Shown here piece by piece: positions 7,545 to 15,609 of a stretch of DNA of 64,000 nucleotides. Made by a program: the position numbers and the translations under genes. Each line of letters opens with the position of its first letter. Within the stretch, counting starts at the first letter, position 1. Under the pieces are notes generated by a model. It searched no databases, had not been told where the DNA came from, and saw nothing but the letters and a program-made list of their open reading frames with translations. Source of the DNA: Astrobacterium formosum (GTDB lineage: Bacteria; Pseudomonadota; Alphaproteobacteria; Rhizobiales; Xanthobacteraceae); contig JAVDCA010000004.1 of NCBI GenBank assembly GCA_030848545.1, positions 186,001-250,000 of the forward strand, written 5' to 3'.

Positions 7545-10211
7545 ATGAGCGGCGTCAACGATATCCGGACGGCATTTTTGGACTTCTTCAGGAAGAACGG
7601 CCACGAGATCGTGCCGTCCTCTCCGCTGGTGCCGCGCAACGATCCGACCCTGATGTTCACCAATGCCGGCATGGTGCAGTTCAAGAACGTCTTCACGGGT
7701 CTGGAAAAGCGCCCCTACACCCAGGCGGTGACGGCACAAAAGTGCGTGCGCGCCGGTGGCAAGCACAATGACCTCGACAATGTGGGCTACACGGCGCGCC
7801 ACCACACCTTCTTCGAGATGCTCGGCAACTTCTCGTTCGGCGACTACTTCAAGGACCGCGCCATCGAGCTCGCCTGGACCTTGGTCACCAAGGAGTACGG
7901 CCTGCCCAAGGACAAGCTCCTGGTCACGGTCTATGCCGACGACGATCAGGCGCACGGCCTATGGAAGAAGATCGCCGGTCTGCCGGACGAGCGCATCATC
8001 CGCATCGCGACCTCCGACAATTTCTGGCAGATGGGCGACACCGGCCCGTGCGGGCCGTGCTCGGAAATCTTCATCGACCAGGGCCCGGCGCTCCAGGGCG
8101 GCCCGCCCGGCAGCCCGGACGAGGACGGCGACCGCTTCCTGGAATTCTGGAACCTGGTCTTCATGCAATTCGAGCAGATCGAGCCCGGCATGCGCCAGGC
8201 CCTGCCGCGTCCGTCCATCGACACCGGCATGGGTCTCGAACGCATGGCGGCGATCATGCAGGGCGTGCACGCGAATTACGACACCGACCTGTTCCGCGCC
8301 CTGATCGATGCGGTCTCCCATGCCGTCGGGCGCGGACCCACCGAGTTGACGCGCGCGTCCTACCGCGTCATTGCCGATCACCTGCGGGCTTCCTCCTTCC
8401 TGGTGGCGGACGGCGTTCTGCCGTCCAACGAGGGCCGCGGCTATGTGCTCCGCCGCATCATGCGCCGCGCCATGCGCCACGCCGAACTGCTCGGCGCCAA
8501 GGATCCGTTGATGTGGAAGCTGGTGCCGGCGCTCACCCGCGAGATGGGCCAGGCCTATTCCGAACTCGTGCGCGCCGAGCCCCTGATCACCGAAACCCTC
8601 CGGCTCGAGGAAACCCGCTTCCGCGCCACCCTCGTCAAGGGCCTGTCGATCCTCGACGAGGCGTCGAAGTCGCTCCAGAAGGGCGATATGTTCGACGGCG
8701 AGACCGCGTTCACGCTCTATGACACCTACGGCTTCCCGCTCGATCTCACCCAGGACGCGTTGAAGTCGCGCGGCATCGGGGTCGATCTCGCCTCGTTCTC
8801 CGACGCCATGGAGCGCCAGCGCGAGAAGGCGCGCGCCGCGCGCTTCTCCTCCGGCGAAACCGCCACCGAGGCGATCTGGTTCGCGCTGCGCGAGAAGCTC
8901 GGCGCGACCGAGTTCCTGGGCTACGAGACCGAGACCGCAGAAGGCGTGGTCACGGCACTCGTGCACGACGGCAAGGAGGTTGCCGAGCTCAAGACCGGCG
9001 AGACCGGTTCGGTCATCGTCAACCAGACGCCGTTCTACGGCGAATCCGGCGGCCAGGTCGGCGATACCGGCGTGATGACGGCGGACGGCGTGCGCTTTTG
9101 CGTCACCGATACTCAGAAGGAAGCCGGCGGCCTGTTTGTGCACCACGGCAAGGTCGAGACCGGCACCCTCAAGGTCGGCGCGGCGCTGGCGCTCGACGTC
9201 GATCATCAGCGCCGTTCGGCGATCCGCCAGAACCACTCGGCGACCCATCTCCTGCACGAGGCGCTGCGCCAGGTGCTCGGCGACCACGTCGCCCAGAAAG
9301 GTTCGCTGGTGTCGCCCGACCGGCTGCGCTTCGACTTCTCCCATCCCAAGCCGATTTCGGTGGAGGAACTCGAAAAGGTCGAGGACCTCGCCAACGAATA
9401 TGTCCTGCAGAACTCAGCCGTGACGACGCGCCTGATGGGTATCGACGACGCCCGCGCTTCGGGCGCCCGCGCGCTGTTCGGCGAGAAGTACGGCGACGAG
9501 GTCCGCGTCGTTGCCATGGGCGAGAGAGTGGGCGAGGGGGCCGGCAATACCCTGGGCTGGTCGATCGAACTGTGCGGCGGCACCCACGTCAAGCGCACCG
9601 GCGATATCGGCCTGATCGCCGGGATTTCCGACGCCGGCGTTGCCGCCGGCGTGCGCCGTATCGAGGCCTTCACGGGCCGGGCGGCGCGCAAGCTCCTGAA
9701 CCAGCAGGCCGGTCTCGCCAGGACCGCGGCCGCCGAAATGAAGGCGCCGCTCGACGATCTGCCGGCGCGCCTCGGGACGCTCATGGAGGAGCGCAAGAAG
9801 CTCGAACGCGATCTCACCGATGCCCGCAAGAAGCTCGCCATGGGCGGCGGCGGCAAGTCCGGCGGCGACGACGGCATCCGCACGGTCGGCGACGTCAAGT
9901 TCCTCGGCCGCGCCGTCACCGGTGTCGAGATCAAGGATCTCAAGAGCCTCGCCGACGAAGGCAAGAAGCAGGTTGGTTCCGGCGTCGTGGCCCTGGTCGC
10001 GACCAGCGCCGACGGCAAGGGCTCAATCGTGATCGGCGTCACGGCCGATCTCGTCGGCCGCTTCTCGGCCGTCGATCTCGTCCGCAAGGCATCCGAAGTT
10101 CTGGGTGGCAAGGGCGGCGGCGGCAAGCCCGACATGGCGCAGGCCGGCGGCCCCGACGGTTCGAAGGCCGATGCCGCGCTCGAAGCGGTGGCCGTCGCGC
10201 TCGCGGGGTGA
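7545..10211 (+). CDS. alaS: Alanyl-tRNA synthetase
   Basis: An 888-aa class II synthetase that charges tRNA-Ala. The catalytic N-terminus starts in the usual way ([20 protein letters not shown]), with motif 2 near [19 protein letters not shown]. The editing domain carries the zinc motif HSATHLLH (about residue 565) and the partner [14 protein letters not shown] glycine-rich linker (GGGGKSGG) and the C-Ala domain follow. The length matches the family. ATG 7545 is preceded by AAGAAAG. It stands alone downstream of recA, as in many alphaproteobacteria. Confidence 0.98.
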   Translation: MSGVNDIRTAFLDFFRKNGHEIVPSSPLVPRNDPTLMFTNAGMVQFKNVFTGLEKRPYTQAVTAQKCVRAGGKHNDLDNVGYTARHHTFFEMLGNFSFGDYFKDRAIELAWTLVTKEYGLPKDKLLVTVYADDDQAHGLWKKIAGLPDERIIRIATSDNFWQMGDTGPCGPCSEIFIDQGPALQGGPPGSPDEDGDRFLEFWNLVFMQFEQIEPGMRQALPRPSIDTGMGLERMAAIMQGVHANYDTDLFRALIDAVSHAVGRGPTELTRASYRVIADHLRASSFLVADGVLPSNEGRGYVLRRIMRRAMRHAELLGAKDPLMWKLVPALTREMGQAYSELVRAEPLITETLRLEETRFRATLVKGLSILDEASKSLQKGDMFDGETAFTLYDTYGFPLDLTQDALKSRGIGVDLASFSDAMERQREKARAARFSSGETATEAIWFALREKLGATEFLGYETETAEGVVTALVHDGKEVAELKTGETGSVIVNQTPFYGESGGQVGDTGVMTADGVRFCVTDTQKEAGGLFVHHGKVETGTLKVGAALALDVDHQRRSAIRQNHSATHLLHEALRQVLGDHVAQKGSLVSPDRLRFDFSHPKPISVEELEKVEDLANEYVLQNSAVTTRLMGIDDARASGARALFGEKYGDEVRVVAMGERVGEGAGNTLGWSIELCGGTHVKRTGDIGLIAGISDAGVAAGVRRIEAFTGRAARKLLNQQAGLARTAAAEMKAPLDDLPARLGTLMEERKKLERDLTDARKKLAMGGGGKSGGDDGIRTVGDVKFLGRAVTGVEIKDLKSLADEGKKQVGSGVVALVATSADGKGSIVIGVTADLVGRFSAVDLVRKASEVLGGKGGGGKPDMAQAGGPDGSKADAALEAVAVALAG

Positions 10212-10234
10212 GGCGCAGCGGTCGCACGTGCTGT

Positions 10235-10350
10235 CATTCCGGGACGCACCTTCAGGTGCGAACCCGGAATGGTACCAACGGTGGTGGGGATCGACTCACG
10301 TGATCCGTCCTTCGAGGCTCGCCTTCGGCGAGCACCTCAGGACGACGGTC
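10235..10350. repeat. Two dispersed palindromes after alaS
   Basis: CATTCCGGG (10235-10243) pairs with CCCGGAATG (10263-10271), with an inner GCACC/GGTGC stem. Then GCTCGCC-TTC-GGCGAGC (10317-10333) lies inside a TCCTTCGAGG...CCTCAGGACG frame. Both types look like dispersed repeats common in Bradyrhizobium-like genomes. The first may also stop alaS transcription. Confidence 0.7.
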
Positions 10351-10379
10351 AGAGGCCGATGCCGTTGGCATGACCATAC

Positions 10380-10400
10380 AAAAAATCGCCCGCCGGGCGA
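10380..10400 (-). terminator. Intrinsic terminator of the flaG-like gene
   Basis: Read on the minus strand, TCGCCCG and CGGGCGA form a stem followed by six T residues. It lies 30 bases after the flaG-like stop codon. Confidence 0.85.
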
Positions 10401-10429
10401 CCCGAACGTCGCTGAATTTTTCGAAGCCC

Positions 10430-10795
10430 TCAGGCTTCCGTATCCATCATCAGTTCGGTGCCGGGATTCTTACCTTCGGCCACCGCCTTGGCATAGGCGC
10501 GCATGCGCAGCAGCGCCTGGTCGGGCACTTGGCGCACCACCTGGCGGGTGCGCGTGTCCATGACGCGGAAGATGACTTCGCGGGTCTGCGGGTCGATGAC
10601 GTATTGTTGGCTGAGAAAGGCGTCGCGGCCGGGCAGGAGGCCGTTGCGGGCCTGATCGCTGGGCACGGCGGCGGTGACGCTCTTGGCCGGGGCGAGTTCG
10701 GTCTGCACCGCTTGCTGGACCGGAGTCGACGTCGTCCGTGCGTAGTCCGTCGCGGCTACGTTTGAAACAGTCCGAAGTGCAATTCCCGTATCCAT
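10430..10795 (-). CDS. FlaG-like flagellar protein
   Basis: A 121-aa soluble protein. The C-terminal half, FLSQQYVIDPQTREVIFRVMD, then RQVVRQVPDQALLRMRAYAK, matches the FlaG pattern in which a strand pair (V-D-x-x-T-x-E-V-I-x-x-I) is followed by a short P-x-E/Q-x-L-x-x helix. The N-terminal 50 residues are variable and Ala/Thr-rich, as in FlaG. FlaG proteins affect filament length in other bacteria. It lies 186 bases downstream of flgN and has its own upstream TTAA-N7-TTAG site. A strong terminator follows. The family is assigned from motif memory. Confidence 0.65.
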   Translation of the reverse strand: MDTGIALRTVSNVAATDYARTTSTPVQQAVQTELAPAKSVTAAVPSDQARNGLLPGRDAFLSQQYVIDPQTREVIFRVMDTRTRQVVRQVPDQALLRMRAYAKAVAEGKNPGTELMMDTEA

Positions 10796-10866
10796 AGCTG
10801 GGCTCCTGGCCAGCGCCTGTGCAGTCCCACCCCCATGGTAAGTGACTGCAGAATACGGGTGATGAT

Positions 10867-10881
10867 TTAAGGTCTCGTTAG
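10867..10881. promoter_or_regulatory. CtrA-like box upstream of the flaG-like gene
   Basis: TTAA (10867-10870), 7 bases, TTAG (10878-10881): one mismatch to the CtrA pattern TTAA-N7-TTAA. It lies 72-86 bases upstream of the minus-strand flaG-like start. Confidence 0.5.
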
Positions 10882-10981
10882 GAAATTTGGTTAAGCGCTA
10901 CCAACCCGATTCGTGAAAATGCGCGCAGTCGAGGCGCGCCGGGCGCGCGCAAGACGCTTCCGAACGGCCGAAACGCCTCTG

Positions 10982-11455
10982 CTAGAGTGACCGGCTCACC
11001 GTCAGAGGCTGGGCGTGGCGCGGATTGGGCGCGACCGCGCGACCGGATGCGCCGTAGACCTGCGGGGAGGATTTTTTCGTGACCGCCTCCGAAACGCCGC
11101 GCATGATTCCCTCCGACACCGCATGGGCAGTGGCGAGGACGGTCATGTTGACCTGCAGCAGGGAGCGAAACGTGCCGTGGCGTTCGCGCAGGGAGGCGAG
11201 CAGATCGGGCAGGGTGCCGGAGAGGAAGTCCTTCGACGCCTTCAGCCGCTCGGTGTCGGCCACGAAGAGGCGGGCGAGATCGGCTTTGCGGGGCGCGAGC
11301 CTCGCCACCTCGCTGAGCTTGCCGGCGCGCACCAGCCCAGTTTCCTCGTCGATGAAGGCGAGGAGGGTGTCCATCACCTCGCTGAAATGGCTCACCACGG
11401 CGTGTGCTTCGGTGACGGAAGTGATCGGCGGATAGGCGGTGGCGGCCTGTGGCAT
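10982..11455 (-). CDS. flgN: FlgN-like flagellar chaperone
   Basis: A 157-aa mostly helical protein. It has the FlgN layout: a long helix with HFSEVMDTLLAFIDEETGLVRAGKL, a second helix RLAPRKADLARLFVADTERL, then LLASLRERHGTFRSLLQVNMTVLATAHAVSEG, and a basic disordered tail. FlgN is the export chaperone for hook-filament junction proteins FlgK and FlgL. It lies 30 bases after flgJ on the same strand in the flgI-flgJ-flgN order typical of alphaproteobacteria, which supports the call. Sequence conservation of FlgN is low, so the assignment leans on position and helical pattern. Confidence 0.75.
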   Translation of the reverse strand: MPQAATAYPPITSVTEAHAVVSHFSEVMDTLLAFIDEETGLVRAGKLSEVARLAPRKADLARLFVADTERLKASKDFLSGTLPDLLASLRERHGTFRSLLQVNMTVLATAHAVSEGIMRGVSEAVTKKSSPQVYGASGRAVAPNPRHAQPLTVSRSL

Positions 11456-11485
11456 GTTGTCCGTGTCCGTAAGATCGAGAGGAGG

Positions 11486-11815
11486 TCAGCGGGCCAGTGA
11501 TTCCTGTCTGGCCAGGAGTTCGCGGTAGACGTGGTCGGTGAGGCCGATGCCACCCTTCTGGGTGATGTTCTTGGCGTATTCCTGGGTGATGAACGAACGC
11601 CACGGAGCGACACCGGTGGTCGAGCCCATGGGGCCGTCGCCCTCGATGCCGGTGAACATGCTCTGGAACATGGTCGACAGGAACACGCTCTCGAAATCCT
11701 GCGCCTGGGCGCGCAGGCGCGCCGTGGCGGCTCCCGGTTGCGCCCTGCCGGTCGCCGCCTGGGATTGAGCCGCGAAGGCGGACAGGCGCGGGTCGAGGGC
11801 GGGTGCGACTTCCAT
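11486..11815 (-). CDS. flgJ: FlgJ-type rod-binding protein
   Basis: A 109-aa protein equal to the N-terminal rod-binding domain of FlgJ. The key block is present: QAQDFESVFLSTMFQSMFTG, then GPMGSTTGVAPWRSFITQEYAKNI and GIGLTDHVYRELL. The C-terminal glucosaminidase domain of enterobacterial FlgJ is absent, as is normal in alphaproteobacteria, where a separate enzyme opens the peptidoglycan for the rod. Its ATG overlaps the flgI stop by one base (TGATG), so it is translationally coupled to flgI. Confidence 0.92.
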   Translation of the reverse strand: MEVAPALDPRLSAFAAQSQAATGRAQPGAATARLRAQAQDFESVFLSTMFQSMFTGIEGDGPMGSTTGVAPWRSFITQEYAKNITQKGGIGLTDHVYRELLARQESLAR

Positions 11816-12972
11816 CACATCACCTCGATGTCGGCCTGGATGGCGCCGGCCGCCTTGATGGCCTGCAGGATGGCGATCATGTCGCGCGGGCCGATGCCGA
11901 GCGAGTTCAATCCGTCCACCAGTTGCTGCAGCGACACGCCGTCGCGAACAAGCGCGAGTTTGTGGCCGTCCTCCTGCACGCCGACCTGGGTGCGCGGCGC
12001 CGTCACGGTGCGGCCGCGCGAGAGCGGTGCCGGCTGCGAGACCTGCGGGCTTTCCGCGATCGAGACCGTCAGGTTGCCCTGGGCGACGGCGATCATGGAA
12101 ACACGCACGTCCCGCCCCATGACGATGATGCCCGAGCGCTCGTCGATGATGATCTTGGCCGCCTGATCGGGCTCGATCTGCAGCTGCTCGATCTCGGTGA
12201 GGAGCGCGACCACGTTGCCCAGGTACTGCTTCGGCACCGTGATCTGCACGGTCGAGGGGTCGAGAGGCTCGGCGGTCGGCACGCCGATGAAGTCGTTGAC
12301 GGCGGCGGCGATGCGCTTGGCGGTGGTGAAGTCGGAATTGCGTAGAGCGAGCCGCACCTGGTTCATGCGGTTCAATGCGAAGTCGATCTCGCGCTCGATG
12401 ATGGCGCCGTTGGCGATGCGGCCGACCGTCGGGACGCCGCGGGTGATCTTGGCGGCGTCGCCCTCGGCCTGGAAGCCCCCGATGGCGAGCGAGCCCTGGG
12501 CGACCGCGTAGACATTGCCATCGGCGGACAGAAGCGGCGTGACGAGCAGGACGCCGCCCTGCAGGCTCTTGGAGTCGCCGAGCGCCGACACGGTGACGTC
12601 GATGCGGGTTCCTTGCGTGCCGAAGGCGGGCAGGTTGGCTGTTACCATCACGGCGGCGACGTTGCCGGTGCGCAGCGTCTGGCCGCGGATGTTCAAGCCC
12701 AGCCGTTCCAGCATGGCCTGCAGGGACTGCTTGGTGAAGGGCGAGTTGTTGATGGTGTCGCCGGTGCCGTTGAGGCCGACCACGAGGCCGTAGCCGATCA
12801 ACTGGTTCTGGCGCACGCCTTCCACATTGGAGAGGTCCTTGATGCGCGAGGCGGCGGCGAGCGGACCTGTGCCGGCCAGCAGCGTCAACGCGACGGCGGC
12901 CGCGGCGGACAGAGTCCGCATGGCGGCCAGGGGCCGCACCCACCTGCGTTGCCAACTTTGCGCCCTCGTCAT
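11815..12972 (-). CDS. flgI: Flagellar P-ring protein FlgI
   Basis: A 385-aa periplasmic protein that forms the P ring in the peptidoglycan around the rod. A signal peptide is visible (LSAAAAVALTLLAGTGPLAAA) before the mature start RIKDLSNVEGVRQNQLIGYG. The typical GLVVGLNGTGDT, FTKQSLQAMLERLG and the final IQADIEVM are all present, full length. Candidate starts are ATG 12972 (chosen; AGGTCGGG precedes it) and ATG 12921 directly at the signal peptide. The first gene of flgI-flgJ-flgN, it is divergent from fliX across a region with a palindrome and a CtrA-like site. Confidence 0.95.
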   Translation of the reverse strand: MTRAQSWQRRWVRPLAAMRTLSAAAAVALTLLAGTGPLAAASRIKDLSNVEGVRQNQLIGYGLVVGLNGTGDTINNSPFTKQSLQAMLERLGLNIRGQTLRTGNVAAVMVTANLPAFGTQGTRIDVTVSALGDSKSLQGGVLLVTPLLSADGNVYAVAQGSLAIGGFQAEGDAAKITRGVPTVGRIANGAIIEREIDFALNRMNQVRLALRNSDFTTAKRIAAAVNDFIGVPTAEPLDPSTVQITVPKQYLGNVVALLTEIEQLQIEPDQAAKIIIDERSGIIVMGRDVRVSMIAVAQGNLTVSIAESPQVSQPAPLSRGRTVTAPRTQVGVQEDGHKLALVRDGVSLQQLVDGLNSLGIGPRDMIAILQAIKAAGAIQADIEVM

Positions 12973-13121
12973 CCCGACCTGCTCCCCGATGGCTCGGATC
13001 CGGGATTCATCTAGCGAACCCCGTGCCATCTTGAGTGATATTGTTAAGCCATTGGAACATAATGATATTATTAGCTGCGCCGGATGTGCCCGGGCGCCCC
13101 GACGCGGTAGCCATTGCCGTG

Positions 13122-13142
13122 ACCCGGCAAGTTCTGCCGGGT
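13122..13142. promoter_or_regulatory. 21-bp palindrome in the flgI/fliX promoter region
   Basis: ACCCGGCA (13122-13129), AGTTC, TGCCGGGT (13135-13142): perfect 8-base arms with a 5-base centre. A near copy (18 of 21 bases) lies at 20947-20967 between flgF and fliL. The CCGGCA/TGCCGG arms resemble, from memory, the ftr elements bound by the flagellar activator FlbD in Caulobacter, whose partner FliX is encoded just downstream. Binding is inferred. Confidence 0.6.
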
Positions 13143-13143
13143 G

Positions 13144-13158
13144 TTTACGGCCCGTTAA
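13144..13158 (+). promoter_or_regulatory. CtrA-like box upstream of fliX
   Basis: TTTA (13144-13147), 7 bases, TTAA (13155-13158), followed by CC: one mismatch to TTAA-N7-TTAA. It lies next to the 21-bp palindrome and 54 bases before the fliX start. Confidence 0.45.
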
Positions 13159-13211
13159 CCAGGATTGGCGAGGTTGAGGGGGAAACAGGCGGCCACAGCG
13201 GACGTGTCGTC

Positions 13212-13631
13212 ATGCGCATTACAGGACCGAGCGGGCCGGCAGCGACTTCGAGCAAGCCGTCGGCCAAGCGCACCGCCAGCGGCACTTTCACCCTGCCGCA
13301 GGACGCCGAGGCGCCGACGACGCTCGCCGGCGGCTCGGGCGTCTCCGTGCTCGCCGGCATCGATGCCCTGATTGCCCTTCAGGGGATCGAATCACCGACC
13401 GACCGCCGCCGCCGCGCCGTCGGCCGCGGCCGTCAGGCCCTCGATGTGCTCGACGAAATCAAGCTCGCCCTGCTGGCGGGCTCGCTCGACCCCGCGGCCG
13501 TCGATCGCCTCAGGATGGTGGCCCAGACCCTCAAGGATTCGTCCGGGGACCCCGGTCTCGACCATGTCCTGGCCCAGATCGACCTGCGGGTCGAAGTCGA
13601 ACTGGCGAAAATGCAGGCAGATTCGCCGTAA
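13212..13631 (+). CDS. fliX: Flagellar assembly regulator FliX
   Basis: A 139-aa protein. In Caulobacter, FliX is a trans-acting factor that couples early flagellar assembly to the activity of the sigma-54 activator FlbD. Seen here: MRITGPSGPA at the start, a variable Ser/Thr-rich linker, the GVSVLAGIDALIALQGIE core, RRRAVGRGRQALDVLDEIKLALL and a C-terminal helix VEVELAKMQAD, matching FliX in order and length. ATG 13212 is chosen because MRITG is the conserved start, although the frame is open further upstream. It is divergent from flgI; dksA follows after 136 bases. Confidence 0.9.
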   Translation: MRITGPSGPAATSSKPSAKRTASGTFTLPQDAEAPTTLAGGSGVSVLAGIDALIALQGIESPTDRRRRAVGRGRQALDVLDEIKLALLAGSLDPAAVDRLRMVAQTLKDSSGDPGLDHVLAQIDLRVEVELAKMQADSP

Positions 13632-13701
13632 CCCCCCGGGTTCCGTCGCAAATCCTTCGCCATGCTCACCTAATTGTCCGACCGGGTTGTCGAGTCGTGG
13701 T

Positions 13702-13724
13702 GCGGGCTATATAAGGCAGCCCGC
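13702..13724 (+). promoter_or_regulatory. Inverted repeat in the dksA upstream region
   Basis: GCGGGCT (13702-13708) and AGCCCGC (13718-13724) flank an A/T-rich centre (ATATAAGGC), 44 bases before dksA. It could be an operator over a -10-like TATATAA or an mRNA hairpin. There is no further evidence. Confidence 0.3.
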
Positions 13725-13767
13725 GAGTAAACCCCTCGTGGAGGAGAAGGTGCACGGAGTGGAGTGC

Positions 13768-14184
13768 ATGCGCCCGGACAAGGAAAAGAACTACCGGCCG
13801 TCTGACAAAGAACCGTTCATGAACGAACGCCAGCGCGATTACTTTAAAAACAAGCTGCTGTCCTGGAAGGAAGATATCCTTAAGGAGGCGAAGGAAACCC
13901 TTCAGCACCTCCAGGATGAGAACCAGAACCATCCCGACCTGGCGGATCGCGCCTCCTCGGAGACCGATCGCGCCATTGAACTGCGTGCCCGCGACCGCCA
14001 ACGCAAGTTGATCTCCAAGATCGACGCGGCCCTGCAGCGCATCGAGGACGGAACCTACGGATTCTGCGAGGAGACCGGCGAGCCGATCTCGCTCAAGCGC
14101 CTGGAGGCGCGCCCGATTGCGACCCTGTCCATCGAGGCCCAGGAGCGCCACGAGCGCCGCGAGCGGGTCTATCGGGACGACTGA
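13768..14184 (+). CDS. dksA: RNA polymerase-binding transcription factor DksA
   Basis: A 138-aa DksA, which enters the RNA polymerase secondary channel and acts with ppGpp. The coiled-coil tip with its acidic residues is clear (NHPDLADRASSETDRAIELRARDRQRKLI), as is the globular end FCEETGEPISLKRLEARPIATL. Compared with the four-cysteine zinc finger of E. coli (C-x2-C ... C-x2-C), only the first cysteine remains; the others are T, S and A. Reduced-cysteine DksA is known in alphaproteobacteria and should still be functional. ATG 13768 follows GGAG; an upstream in-frame GTG would add seven residues. Confidence 0.95.
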   Translation: MRPDKEKNYRPSDKEPFMNERQRDYFKNKLLSWKEDILKEAKETLQHLQDENQNHPDLADRASSETDRAIELRARDRQRKLISKIDAALQRIEDGTYGFCEETGEPISLKRLEARPIATLSIEAQERHERRERVYRDD

Positions 14185-14307
14185 GTGTCGTGGCCCAGGG
14201 CCGCAAGTTCCACGATCGACGTTTTCAGTCCGTTGAACGCCGGCGGACCGGCCGAACAGGCCGGCCGCGATCGGGCGCGTGTTCGCTGCAGCGGTCAGCG
14301 CTCATGC

Positions 14308-15264
14308 TCACCGCCGGCTCTGTGCGCGCACATCCGAGGGCGTAACGCCATAGCGCCGGCGGAAGGTGCGGTTGAAATAGGAAAGGTCGCCGAAGCCCGT
14401 CGTCAGCGCGATGGCACTGATCGACCGATGGGCGAAGCGCGTATCGCCCAGCAGGCGATGAACCCGGGCGAGGCGTTGGCCGAGCACGTATTCGGAGAAG
14501 GTCACACCCTCGGCTTCGAACAGCATGTGCACGTAGCGAGGCGTCACTCCGAGCTTTGCCGCCGCCATGGTCACCGAAAGGCTCGGATTGTCCAGGTTAT
14601 CCCCGATATCCGCCTTGATCGCCGCCAGCATTCCGGCGCGCTTGCCGCGCGCCTCGAGCATCCCTGTCGCCTCGTGTGCGGCGCCGAACGCCAGCGCCAC
14701 GAGATCGTGCACATGGGTGGTCACGAGAAGCCGCGCTTGCGGCGAGACGATCGTCTCCTCGGCCTCGATCATGCGGACATAGCCGAGCAGAAGCCGCATG
14801 GCCTGCGTGTCGCGGATCACGGAGAAGCTGACGAAGTTCTTGATCAGCGGTTCGATCAGCCGGCGCCGGAGGCGGATGCTCAGTAGCCCCGCTCCAGCGG
14901 GAACATCGATGATTGCGCCGGTCCCGTGCCGTCCGATCGCGCCCATGCCGGCCGTCAGCTCGTGCGTCCTGCCATCGACCTGAATCGAGGAGCGGCCCGC
15001 GAGCAACACCTGCATGCTGATGTCGTCACTGGCGCCGCCGCGATGCAGCGTGCGCATCGGCGAGCGGACGCTCTGCGCAATGGCGAGATCGGGCAGGAGC
15101 CGGGTCGTCACCTCCAATCTGAAGGGCGCGTCGGGGGCCGGCTCGATGTCGAGCTTGTAGAGTTGGCGGCTGTATTCGTCACGAAACCATTCGAGCCATC
15201 GACGGTCGGGAGCGTCGGGCGATTTGAAATTCAGTTTGCTGAAATCGGCTTCGTTGGCCGCCAT
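14308..15264 (-). CDS. AraC-family transcriptional regulator
   Basis: A 318-aa regulator. The N-terminal 200 residues form a ligand or cupin-like domain of the AraC_binding_2 type (SMQVLLAGRSSIQVDGRTHELTAG). The C-terminal two helix-turn-helix units are clear: SLSVTMAAAKLGVTPRYVHMLFEAEG and ISAIALTTGFGDLSYFNRTFRRRYG, then PSDVR. The ligand and targets are unknown. It is divergent from the outer-membrane protein gene and may control it. It is convergent with dksA, with 123 bases between the stops and no gene there. Confidence 0.9.
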   Translation of the reverse strand: MAANEADFSKLNFKSPDAPDRRWLEWFRDEYSRQLYKLDIEPAPDAPFRLEVTTRLLPDLAIAQSVRSPMRTLHRGGASDDISMQVLLAGRSSIQVDGRTHELTAGMGAIGRHGTGAIIDVPAGAGLLSIRLRRRLIEPLIKNFVSFSVIRDTQAMRLLLGYVRMIEAEETIVSPQARLLVTTHVHDLVALAFGAAHEATGMLEARGKRAGMLAAIKADIGDNLDNPSLSVTMAAAKLGVTPRYVHMLFEAEGVTFSEYVLGQRLARVHRLLGDTRFAHRSISAIALTTGFGDLSYFNRTFRRRYGVTPSDVRAQSRR

Positions 15265-15609
15265 GGGGGTCGCCTCGACATCGGCCCGGCCGACGATCTG
15301 CGGCTCGGCATTTTGAAGCCGGTTGCATCGGGATTATGGGACACCGCACAGGATCAGCAACGTCATTCTGCGGGCAGGTGCCGCGGGCCGGCTGAAATTT
15401 CCCTTTGGTCCGTGTCCGACTTCGCCGTGATCCCAATGTGCCGGCCGCGCGTGGTGCTTTCGCAACAATCGCTTGAAACCGACCTGGATTTCCCGGTCGT
15501 CCGCAACGCCCTTCGCTCCAGACCAAGCCTGAACGCGCCGCCACGGCTAGCGTCGAAAAACCAGCGGCCCGACATTTTCGGAGTCGCGCAAGAAGCGACG
15601 GGGGTGAGA
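15265..15609. other. Divergent promoter region between the AraC gene and the OMP gene
   Basis: This 345-base non-coding gap must hold both divergent promoters. I see no gene, strong palindrome or repeat in it. The right end supplies a weak ribosome-binding site (GGGGGTGAG) for the outer-membrane protein. Confidence 0.5.

Noticed and set aside
5997-7955. A 652-aa open frame opposite recA and the start of alaS
   Set aside because: It crosses a terminator and a promoter region, and the repeat within it explains its LGSE-like repeats.
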